64,000 nucleotides of DNA. It comes from Takakia lepidozioides (taxonomy: Eukaryota; Streptophyta; Takakiopsida; Takakiales; Takakiaceae). The position numbers and the translations under genes are program-made. Numbering within the stretch: position 1 is the first letter of the stretch; every line of letters starts with the position of its first letter. Below the pieces are notes generated by a model that was given only the letters and a program-made list of their open reading frames with translations, was not told the origin of the DNA and did not search any database. The stretch spans positions 72,728,001 to 72,792,000 of the forward strand of contig CM060733.1 in NCBI GenBank assembly GCA_030704615.1. Direction: 5' to 3'. Positions 1-8,900 of this stretch are shown piece by piece.

Positions 1-1130
1 GATGCGTCAGAAAGGGAAGGCACCGCCGTGGTCCCAGTGGAAAACCCCATAGCCCGCTCTCGCTCGTCGGCATTAGGCTCCACTAACTGCTGCAACTGAG
101 CATCCCACAGGAGGCCAGGTCCACCATCCCGAAAAGCATGGGATCCTGGGAAGCTGAGCAGTGTAGGTAATGCTGCTCGTGGTTGACCCACTCTGTTGAC
201 CACTGCCAAAGGTGAACGGTCATCGTGTCTCACACGTTGGGACTGCCTTCCTGTGTCCAAAATGCCATCCACGGTGAGGTGTGCTGGCCGCTGCACCCCA
301 TCAAATGCACGCTTGAGCAGTGCGGGTGGCATCAAGTTAGTCCACCATAGTCGTGGACGATGAGCCCGTGACCCCACTGCAGCTGCATCCAGCAATACTG
401 CTGACCCAAGCCACGACCGGACTTGATGCACACTGGCCATCACCCTGGCCCGAGAATCACCCATCAGTGGCACATTCTCCAAGATGTATGCCGGAGATAC
501 AGCCTGATGAAGCTGCAAGTGGCGCAAAATCCGCACCATCTCCCAAAACAGACCCGTCCTCGAGTCTCGCAATCCATTGCCATGCCCGGCTGATGAATGC
601 CCTTGGCAGGGCCAACCTGCCACTACCAGATCAATGGAGCCAACCCGCTCCAAATCCTGCGCCCCCAGCAACGAAATGTCTGCTGGCAAGGCCTGCTGAT
701 ATCCACGAACTGCAGACACCTGCAACAACTCAGGGTGCTGCTGCACCATCTGAGCCACATGGCGCAGTGAGACGCGTCGTGCAGTCTCATCCCTCTCCAC
801 ATACAGGTAACGCCTTACCCGCACACCTGCCTGTAGCACAGCAGCCAATCCGGTGCTGATCCCGCCAAACAAGTCCAGAAGGCAAATGCCTTCATCCGGC
901 CGCTGCCACACAAGAGGTGTGGTGTCCAATGGCGACAACTGAGGTGGCCCTGGTGCAATCACCGCACTCTCCTCCTCTCCTGACGGTACAAAAGCTTCTA
1001 CCCAAGCTTGTTGCACCCGTCCATCAGCAGCTTGCTGCAAATCCTTGTTCGTACCCCACAACGGAGTGTGAGCAACCATGGCAGGCAATTCCGCCGTACC
1101 ATGCATGTCATCCTGCTCTGCTGTGGCACA
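1..1130 (-). CDS. Retrotransposon-encoded DNA (cytosine-5) methyltransferase domain, partial
   Basis: Reading the minus strand from about 1130 to 1 gives an open frame with the C5-methyltransferase motifs in canonical order. Motif I is DLFGGISTG (about 875-849). Motif II is YVERDETA. Motif IV is AGWPCQGHSS, with the catalytic PCQ Cys near 610. Motif VI is ILENVP near 420. Motif VIII is SRAHRPRLWW near 330-310. The target-recognition stretch is short, and a motif IX-like RERAMGFS lies near 50. Motif order and the AHRPRLWW form resemble DNMT3-type enzymes rather than the permuted DRM type. Motif X is beyond the window edge. The expected activity is S-adenosylmethionine-dependent methylation of cytosine C5 in DNA. 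The frame differs from the protease frame upstream; the switch is near 1130, so either ribosomal frameshifting or a mutation is needed to join them. All visible catalytic motifs are intact. Confidence 0.9.
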
Positions 1131-2002
1131 TCCTCTGCATGGGCATTGCCTTCCAGCAACTCTCCAGGCCAACTAACTGCAGCTGTGAAGGCGGCTAGTG
1201 TTGGCATCTTGCCCCGCTGAGCAGCTGCAATACCCCCAATGAATGTCACAGGGAGCTGTGCACGGCGACCATCCCCTGACTGCCATCCAGGCCTGTAGGA
1301 TGCTGACTCCTCCCAGAAATCCAGGGTGAAGCCCATGGGGTATAACACTGCCCCACCAACGAGGACATCGTAAGAGACCGCGTCTGTCACAATGGCCTTG
1401 GCTCGCATCACTGAGCCATCTACAGGATGATCCGGCTGCAGTCTAATAGCCAACTGATGCCGTGTCATGCCGCGAGCCTGCTCTGATCCTCCCAGAGATG
1501 TCTGTATCTGGAAAGGACAAGGCTCCATATCCGCCTCCATGAGGCCCAAACCTGCAATAGCAGCTCTGCCCAACATCAGTGGCTGAGCTCCTGAGTCCAA
1601 CAAGACCCGCAGTGGCCGGTACTTCTTGCCTGCCGGTCCACTCAAAGTGAAAATGCCTCCCTGGTTGTCTAACAAGACAACTCCAGGTGTCACCATGGCG
1701 CGCTCAATGGCTGGCCTAGCTGGCAGCTCCGTCAATCTGGCAGCTGCAGCTTGCCAGGGCGCTGCCGTGGCAGTCTTGACCCTCAAATCCGAGGATCCCT
1801 CTGCCACTACACCTTCCACTAACTCCGCAGAAGATGAAGTGACCTCTCCACTCTCGCAGAGTGTTGCTGCTAGTCTGAACACTGCAGCTGGTCTCACTCC
1901 CGGCGTCGCAATCATGGTTGCCGAGAACAATGGGGCTTGACACACAGAGGTGGCTGCCCCCAATAACACACCGGCCGCACTAGCCTTGGCAGCAGGAGTC
2001 AA
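998..2002 (-). CDS. Retrotransposon aspartic protease (retropepsin) region
   Basis: This open frame begins where gag ends (the gag stop at 1999-2001 overlaps its first codon, a non-ATG triplet), so expression probably needs a frameshift from gag. The protease signature is VLLDSGAQPLMLGRAAI, about 150 residues in: D-S-G with a hydrophobic flank, as in retropepsins. A downstream flap-like region containing YDVLVGGAVLYPMGF is typical of plant gypsy proteases. It would cleave the Gag-Pol polyprotein. The last 45 or so codons (about 1130-998) are out of frame with the methyltransferase and are probably not real protein. The N-terminal 130 residues are low-complexity, rich in Ala and Thr, and unassigned. 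Confidence 0.75.
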   Translation of the reverse strand: MTPAAKASAAGVLLGAATSVCQAPLFSATMIATPGVRPAAVFRLAATLCESGEVTSSSAELVEGVVAEGSSDLRVKTATAAPWQAAAARLTELPARPAIERAMVTPGVVLLDNQGGIFTLSGPAGKKYRPLRVLLDSGAQPLMLGRAAIAGLGLMEADMEPCPFQIQTSLGGSEQARGMTRHQLAIRLQPDHPVDGSVMRAKAIVTDAVSYDVLVGGAVLYPMGFTLDFWEESASYRPGWQSGDGRRAQLPVTFIGGIAAAQRGKMPTLAAFTAAVSWPGELLEGNAHAEDVPQQSRMTCMVRRNCLPWLLTLRCGVRTRICSKLLMDGCNKLG

Positions 2003-3843
2003 TGCTGCACGTGTAGCTCTCCCAATGGCATAGTAACCTCCGCCTCGGTAACAGTCGGGCGAGAACTAGGTGCCATGGATGGCGTTGACACTGTCTCCGC
2101 CAAGGTGAATGACTGAGGCAGCCTTGCCTGGCGGCTTGCTTCCCCACGTTGTGGATCCAACTCCACCTCTGCACCTCGTGGCTCAGGAACTCGTGTTGCT
2201 CCTCGAGTCACGGCTGCAGCAGACTCCACCTGCTCTAATGGTAGTGCTGCTCCGCACATAAATCCCATTCCGCCCATATCTCCTCCCTCAGGAGCAGGAG
2301 GTGGGCCATCCCGCCTGGGAGCCGGTACCGCCTGAGCTATAGCCATGGCAGCGAGCCTCTGCTCTAGCTGCTGAAGCCGATTGGCCATGCCTTGGTCAAC
2401 ACCCTGACCTCCGCGTCCTTGGCCATGTGGAGGTTGCCCTTGGCCTGCACCTCGTGCCCGACCACCTCGTCCTCTTTGGGCTGGTCCACCTCGCCCCTGG
2501 CCGCCATTGTTCCCTTGGAACTGGCCTGGACGCAACTCAGGATGCAAGTCATAACACTGGGCATCTCCATGCCCATACTTGCCACAATGCCCACACTGCA
2601 ACTGTGCAGGCTGTGCTTGTGCCGGCCTTCTGCCACTCTCTGGGCAATCTCTCTTGACATGGGGTCCTCCACATGTCCAACATATCACCCCTGGTTGCTG
2701 TTGGCCTGCAAAAGATGCCACGGGCCTCTGCACCTGAGGTCCCCTGTAAGCTCCATGGAACTTGGGCTGGGCAACCTTGCCCCCCTGACCACGCTGTTGG
2801 GCAGTCCCTTGTGCTTGTGGGCTGACAGCTGTGCCCCGTACAGGCATGTCCTTACCAAATCCAATTGTAACAACTCGCTCCTCCACCATGTTGAGCTCAA
2901 TCCGCTCAGCCAGCAGAAACACATCTGCTAATGTGGGTTGGGCTGCTTGTAACAGGGTTGCATCTCGCACCCTTCTCTTGAGCTCCTTGTCCAGAATTCC
3001 ATACCAAAACTGGATTGCCTGAGCTTCAGTAACCCCTTGGGTCACACTTATCAAGCGCCTCATACGAGTGTACGCCTCTCGCAGGCTCTCACTGGGTTTG
3101 CGCTGGAAGTCTTGCAAACTTCGCAGCTTCTCTGTCCGTACACCTTGGTAGTTCCTCCGCAACTCCTGGAAGAACTCCACCACCGGGTTGAATCTAGGCA
3201 CATGTGTTGTAGCTGTGGCAGGAGGAGTAGTAGCACCTTCTGAACTGGTACCACCTGCAGAAGTACCAGCACTACCAGCTCCACTACTAGTGCTGGCAGT
3301 GGGAGCTATTGGTACTGATGCAGCTACTGGTCGCGTCATGCCTCGAGTAATGGAGATGTAGTCAGGTGACCAATACATCCTCCACTCCTCAATCTCTGCT
3401 TCATGTCCTCGCCTGAACTCGTGGTAATCGTCCATAGGCGGGCCTTCCAAATGCTGGAACAGTCCCTTCCACGCCATGAATGGGGTGAATAGATGTGGAT
3501 TGCGCATCTGCTGCAAATCACACCAGCTGTCGAACTCCTGGATAAAGTCATCCAACTCGATTGTGCCCACAGCTCCAGAGTACCTACGAGGCCCCTTGGT
3601 AGCTCCATACATCTCCTCCATGTCGTCCCACAACAATGGCGAATGAAAGTGCACACCTGTTGATGAAGCCTCCGAGCCTGTGTCTGACTCTACAGTAATT
3701 GAGGGTGGCGGTGAAGGTGGTCTGAACCGAATACCTCGTCTTGTGAACCCACTCTCACTGTTACTGCCTGTAGCCGTACTCCCCTCAAAACCCTTGGGTA
3801 ACTCCGTAATGACACTCACAATGTGCACCTCCTCCAGTGACAC
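1999..3843 (-). CDS. Retrotransposon Gag with two CCHC zinc knuckles
   Basis: The frame encodes about 614 residues. Residues 210-320 match a plant retrotransposon gag core, with FFQELRRNYQGVRTEKL, ESLREAYTRMRRLI and IQFWYGILDKELKRRV, rich in Leu, Arg and Glu. Two zinc knuckles follow: CWTCGGPHVKRDC and CGHCGKYGHGDAQC (C-x2-C-x4-H-x4-C). Next is a Gly/Arg/Gln-rich, RGG-like basic tract that suits nucleic-acid binding, then a Pro-rich tail. The product would form the virus-like particle and package element RNA. The first codon of the open frame is GTG with in-frame stops upstream. The first ATG lies inside the conserved region, so the true start is unclear, and the frame may be entered from upstream or may have lost its start. 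Confidence 0.8.
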   Translation of the reverse strand: MSLEEVHIVSVITELPKGFEGSTATGSNSESGFTRRGIRFRPPSPPPSITVESDTGSEASSTGVHFHSPLLWDDMEEMYGATKGPRRYSGAVGTIELDDFIQEFDSWCDLQQMRNPHLFTPFMAWKGLFQHLEGPPMDDYHEFRRGHEAEIEEWRMYWSPDYISITRGMTRPVAASVPIAPTASTSSGAGSAGTSAGGTSSEGATTPPATATTHVPRFNPVVEFFQELRRNYQGVRTEKLRSLQDFQRKPSESLREAYTRMRRLISVTQGVTEAQAIQFWYGILDKELKRRVRDATLLQAAQPTLADVFLLAERIELNMVEERVVTIGFGKDMPVRGTAVSPQAQGTAQQRGQGGKVAQPKFHGAYRGPQVQRPVASFAGQQQPGVICWTCGGPHVKRDCPESGRRPAQAQPAQLQCGHCGKYGHGDAQCYDLHPELRPGQFQGNNGGQGRGGPAQRGRGGRARGAGQGQPPHGQGRGGQGVDQGMANRLQQLEQRLAAMAIAQAVPAPRRDGPPPAPEGGDMGGMGFMCGAALPLEQVESAAAVTRGATRVPEPRGAEVELDPQRGEASRQARLPQSFTLAETVSTPSMAPSSRPTVTEAEVTMPLGELHVQH

Positions 3844-4356
3844 TATAAGGCTCTAGTACTAATCTAATAGTGACACGGGTGGGCACCTGTTGCAGTCTAA
3901 AGGGTCATATCCCAGTGGCTCAGGGCACCTGCACCTGCATCCACCGCAAGAACTCATATGGTTGGCTGGTCATCAACCCAGCCTCACCATAGAAGAAACA
4001 CTGGTGGTCTTGCTGGTCATCACTCCAGCCTCACCACCGACAGCATACTCTAGGATTGACCGGTGATCAAATCCGGCCTAATCCCTATGAAAGCAAGCGC
4101 CCACACAAAACCAACATGGCGCACAGTCAAGCATGCAGGTGTTGGGGGGGATCCAAACACAAGAAATCAAAACATCAACACCCCCACACCAAAATCCAGC
4201 TGCAATGCTGATCCTGCAGAATATCCCAGCCCAAAACCCCGGACTGACTGGCCTCCACCAAGAGAGGCTTTGGCAACTACAAGTATAAGGTAATGAAAAT
4301 AGTACAGAGATGGAGGGGAAGAATAGAAGCCCGCCCAAGCAAGATCTAACCCTGAT

Positions 4357-5193
4357 CTATGCTATCAACTTCCAGACTTCTCTCAAAGTACCTCGCTCTG
4401 CTTGATGGTAAGGTGTAGGAGGTATATCTATGTCCAGAAACCTGCCACTAACCTTGTCCCAAGCTACAGTAGCTCGCTCTAACCAACCCTCCTCCTCTTT
4501 CTGCCAGGTAGAGACAAAGCAACACTCTGCTATCTCCCGCTCACTGAACACTAAAGAAAACAAAGGTAGGGTCTGATAGTCTCTCAACTCGAAAGCTTTG
4601 AGACGGTTGCGGGTGTCTTCATTGCGAATGACTGCATCGCCTTCAAACAGAACAAACTTGTCCTCGCTAATGAACCCCCGCTCGTGGTTGCCTTGTGCAG
4701 CGCGTGTCCGACTGCAACACTGTCTAATTGCACAAACTTGTGCAGCTCCTGCTCCTCTGCTCCAGTACACCACGGCCTTGTGGCTGAACACCTTGGTCCC
4801 CGGTGCTGTCTTTGGCTGTGTTCCAAGCCTAGCTTTCACCCACTTTGGTATTTCACCTACAGCTGCAGAACTGCTGGCTCCAACAGAGTTCTGACTGTCC
4901 AAGGCGATATTGAGGCCCTCAATGCCAACTACAGCAGTCTGTTGTCTACTGCTAATGCCTGACTCCCAGTATGCAATCAACTCGTCCAACTGTTCTCCAC
5001 TCAAATCAGTCTGAGTTCCTTGGGAAACATAGATCCTGTCCCCTTGTGTGCACAGGCTAAGAGAAGAGACCTGCCCTTCAATTACATCCTCATTTCCCCC
5101 AGCCATACAGGGAGTACATCCACAGGTTTGTCTCTCATATAGGCCAGCACAGGTTCTAGAAACAGGATTGTGGATATTTCGTGGCACACTCAC
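4357..5193 (-). CDS. Unknown ORF upstream of gag in the methyltransferase-bearing retrotransposon
   Basis: This is an open frame of up to 278 codons on the same strand as gag, about 510 bp upstream of it. I recognise no family. The N-terminus holds a cysteine cluster (CAGLYERQTCGCTPC) that could bind zinc. The rest is mixed and acidic with several Trp (WVKARLG, VYWSRGAG, TWQKEEEGWLERATVAW). The first triplet is GTG; the next in-frame ATG follows the cysteine cluster. Extra ORFs upstream of gag are known from some plant gypsy lineages such as Ogre-type elements, so it may be an additional element gene. It may also be a captured host fragment. Confidence 0.45.
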   Translation of the reverse strand: MSVPRNIHNPVSRTCAGLYERQTCGCTPCMAGGNEDVIEGQVSSLSLCTQGDRIYVSQGTQTDLSGEQLDELIAYWESGISSRQQTAVVGIEGLNIALDSQNSVGASSSAAVGEIPKWVKARLGTQPKTAPGTKVFSHKAVVYWSRGAGAAQVCAIRQCCSRTRAAQGNHERGFISEDKFVLFEGDAVIRNEDTRNRLKAFELRDYQTLPLFSLVFSEREIAECCFVSTWQKEEEGWLERATVAWDKVSGRFLDIDIPPTPYHQAERGTLREVWKLIA

Positions 5194-5716
5194 ACTCTAA
5201 AAATTCCATAGATTTTTAGCAGAGTCCCCAAAACAGAAACCAGGTTTAGATAGGTAGATTTCCCCTTTCTGTAGGTCCCTGTGCAAATTTGAGGTCAAAC
5301 AGCCTTTGTATGACCAAGTTATGGCAAAAACAGGCTCTGTATAATTTAAATTGGATCAAAGCAAAGCTCCAAATGTATTTCAATAAATACAAGTATTTTT
5401 GGCGTACCCTACATGTTTCATGCGAATACCCGTAATTCCGAGGACGGATCTCTACATATGCAGGAGCTTTAAAACTGGGAGTCGGGGATTTGCTACTGGT
5501 CGGTGTAGGAAAGAAAACTTCGCAGTCTGGTGCCAAGCGTCACGAATACCACTCCAAGCAGCGATGGCCTAATGCCCAAGATCCTGTCTTAACTGCGTGA
5601 TTTGTTCAATCAATGGAGCCCCTTCAAGCAACTGCTTCGGTCGTTTGTACTGATCATGTCTTCTTAGCTAGCCCCCCACCCTGCCCCCTCCCTCTCACAT
5701 TGTGTCAGATGAACAC

Positions 5717-5963
5717 CTTAGCACGGAAGAGGCCATCGAGCAGAATTGACATCACGGTGGACATAGTGGGCCTTGGTGTAATCGTGGATGTACTCCAACC
5801 CCCTCGCTACATCCAAGGCTATCTGCACTCTGCCTGACCACGGTAATGGCCGATGCCCATTTGCAGCAGCGTTATGAAGACGATCGGTGAGAGCTCCCTT
5901 CTCAACCAACTCGTAAACCAGGAACAGACTAGTCTCACCTGCCGAATATCCGATCAACTCCGC
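5717..5963 (-). pseudogene. LysM-domain receptor-like kinase, single kinase exon (broken)
   Basis: The minus-strand exon encodes [20 protein letters not shown], then [20 protein letters not shown], then HRDVNSA. This is the kinase subdomain V-VIb signature of LysM receptor kinases (CERK1/LYK type). It ends at a good GT donor after a stretch that reads as an LLDGLFRAK-type strand in another frame. Between HRDVNSA and that strand a few bases are missing (near 5740). The loss shifts the frame and removes the catalytic-loop Asn expected after HRD-x4. No ectodomain, transmembrane or glycine-loop exons are evident nearby. It is therefore a dead fragment of a chitin/Nod-factor-type receptor gene, possibly disrupted by the adjacent retrotransposon. 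Confidence 0.75.
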
Positions 5964-5999
5964 CTTCGGTGGAACAACCCAACTCACAAAGAATTCAGA

Positions 6000-8900
6000 C
6001 CAGTTCCCAACGTATCTGGAGCGACCCTGGAAATTGTATTCTCGCACGGTACATTTGGGAGTAATTGTTAACCCAACTGGCTGGCTTCCTTGGTTGGGTA
6101 CCTTTGCATTCAAGACCCTTTTTTATGCAGAGTATCAAAGCAGGCGGTCTCATGGGGTCTCATACAGGTCCACGCAAATCACCAGTCCAAAGGTGGCCGA
6201 CCACTTTTCAGGCTTCAAACACCTGGCTACCAGGTACATGAATCAATGGGTTTTATACTTCGCTCTGATTTCTTCAATAGCTGATGTCGTAGCTTCCTTT
6301 GTCTGGAATGTCGCTTAGACAATCGTCTTCTGCATCCCTCATGTTGATGCAAAAGATCCGCAAGCTGGAGAATTTTTTTAAGACAAATAAAATAAAATAA
6401 AACCCAATGTGACCAGCAGCAGCCGACAGAGGCTGATAGGTGGCAGACCTCCTACTAGCTCTCCAGCAGCCCGCAGTAGTTTGAACCTTCCACCCTGAGC
6501 CTAGCAGGCATGAAGAAGGGCGGGAATCTTCCAGCTTCCCCGAATGATACACCCGATGCAGTGAAAATCAGAATAATACAAAGCTCTACCCTGTTTCCAC
6601 AAGAAAATCGCAGTGATAGAGACATCCCAGTGAAATGATATTGCTCAAGAGTTGACGCATTACATCACCAATAAGTACAATCGACATCTGCACGCATTGG
6701 CTGATGACGTGCAATCCAACACGATGCCCAGGTAGCAGTTCCGCACACTGTCACCGCCTGCTCTACATTCTCGTGGCCTCACTAGCCCCAATACATGCTT
6801 CTACTTGTGCTCGACTCGGTGATTTCAGATGCCACTAGTACTTGGACCGGCCCCCATGGTGAAGATTGAACCTGCTCGACCTTCAGTGTCCGGCAATGCA
6901 CCGGTTAACCTATATTACGGGAAGCAATACCTTCTTTCAACAATATGGGCTTCTCAGTTCAGCCCCTTCCAACAACCTTGTACAAAGCAAAGCATTCTGT
7001 TCTCGACAGATATATATATGGATTACATAATTCTCCACTTCACCAGCTCTCAAACAAGCTTTGAAACAAAAACAAGTATACTAGTGCTAACTAAAAACTC
7101 ACATCTAGCACTGACAATGCAAGCTCATCTCTCTCGAGTGATAAACAAAGCTAAAAAGGACATACACTTCCAACACAAGAAATATGAAATCCATCGCTAT
7201 CACTCATTGAAACTGAAGTCGAGCCAGGGGCACCCCAAGCTATGGGGACTCCACCCCACAACAACCTGTATCCCTACATAAGCACACTAAAACCTAAACA
7301 CATGCAGGAGCTCGGTCGCGCAGGCTCAACTCGAGAGAGATGAGCCGCGCGACTGCCGCTCTCGTGAAGATAAGACAGACCAGGTGTCAAACTAAACTTG
7401 ACACCTGATTTAACACTTGACCTAAATCCAAGTGTTAAATACAAATAACTAGTTTTATTCTAGCTGTTTTCACACTGTGCTTATTTAACTTGACACAATA
7501 TCTGAGTAAGCCAATTTATCAGACATTTATCAGTAGATGAAACTGTGAAGGCAGGATTCCTCCTCACCTGGTTTTTGGTCTTGGATGAATGGACACCGGA
7601 TGTATCTTGGATGAACTGCTACGTTAATACAACTAAGATGAGCTAGTACAGCTAAGGGTATTAATATAAACTTGTCTTTTCTAAACAGCTAGTTTCTTTG
7701 GATTAGATTAGGATAACAGGCCGAGCTGGCACTGTTTTATGGTTCGCCAATGTATGATGGCCATTTGGGCCTAGATTCTAGTACTACTTAAGCTAGTGCG
7801 CGAACGCAAGCTGGGTGGTGGATTTGATCTCAGATTGTGTACTTTGGATGTGCTGGATGGTGTAGTTGGTGTGCTATTGATGTGTGATGAAAAATGTTGT
7901 TTCGTTAAGTCCTCTGGTGTAGATTCCATCCTTTTGGTTAAGCAAGTCTACTCACTATATCCCCTCGTTTTAGCCATTCCCGGTAGAGGAAGGGAATAAC
8001 CCCTTGGCGCCGGAATCTTGGTGGAGATGCGGAGTAACTAAAATCGTACCCACGACGGATGATACTAATCATTTCAGGTGATTGTCTGTGACAGGAAGAA
8101 TAAGGTACAATCGCCAAGGGTGCAATGGCGGCACGCTTTCAGCACTTTGTTTTTGCGAGCTCGTTTCTAACTTACACAAACATGTGAGGAAAGTGGTTGC
8201 AGAAAGCTATGGTGACTCCAGGCCCCCGGATCAACGTTCGCCTTTTTCCCCTTCGCGATGAGTGTGTGCGGCGAGGCTCGTTAGAGAGCCCTTTCAACTT
8301 TTCGCTTATGTTCTCGTTTTTGAGCCACAGTAGTAACTACTTTGGCTGCTTCTTCCGCAGCCTCCGCTTCAAACTTAGCAACCCAAAAATTTGAGGCGGT
8401 GTCAAGCTCGATTTCCTCTCTCTACCACGGCTCGTTTTTGTCAAATGCAGTGTGCCTGCAAATGTCTTCGCTCAAGCGCACTTGGAGCTCGTGAATGAAT
8501 GTTAACTCAAAATTGAGATCAGGAGTTATCTCAACTAGAATCGACTCGGAGTTAGATGATGACCGGCGACGAGGTGGGTTGGGCTCAAGAACCACCTACC
8601 CGTGAAGTGTGTCGCTAAGCTTGGCGAAGGGTCAACGGAGGGAACTCCTCAAGCTATCTTAAACTACCAACAAACATAGGTCCAACTCATACACTCGTAG
8701 GGCAAAAGTCATTTGTGTCCTCTACGGAATCTACTCCTATCTATTTGCCTTCCAAGACTTACTTATTATCGTTAATACAGCTTCATCCCGGAGCTTTTAA
8801 GTCCCCGACAGGTTCTCTTTGCCTGACGGTTTCCGGAGGACTGGCAAAGCGTTAAGGACAAGCTGCTTAGGTCTGGGTTGCTTCACAATCACGCTTCCCC

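Larger units (their letters stand above)
1..5193 (-). mobile_element. LTR retrotransposon (Ty3/gypsy-like), 5' portion, carrying a C5 DNA methyltransferase
   Basis: Read on the minus strand, the order is an extra ORF (5193-4357), gag (3843-1999), retropepsin (2002 to about 1131) and a cytosine-5 methyltransferase domain (about 1130-1, running off the window). Reverse transcriptase, RNase H and integrase are not in the window and should lie left of position 1. Assignment to Ty3/gypsy rests on the gag/CCHC/retropepsin style and is not proven without pol. I could not identify a 5' LTR. Position 5194-5716 is AT-richer, has no gene, and abuts a kinase pseudogene. Position 3844-4356 is noncoding leader between the extra ORF and gag. 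Cytosine methyltransferases inside retrotransposons have been reported in a charophyte alga and in dinoflagellates, so the architecture has precedent. Confidence 0.8.

Noticed and set aside
353-1940. Plus-strand open frames at 353-859, 917-1198 and 1626-1940
   Set aside because: They lie opposite the methyltransferase and protease frames, which carry clear motifs; the plus-strand products do not.
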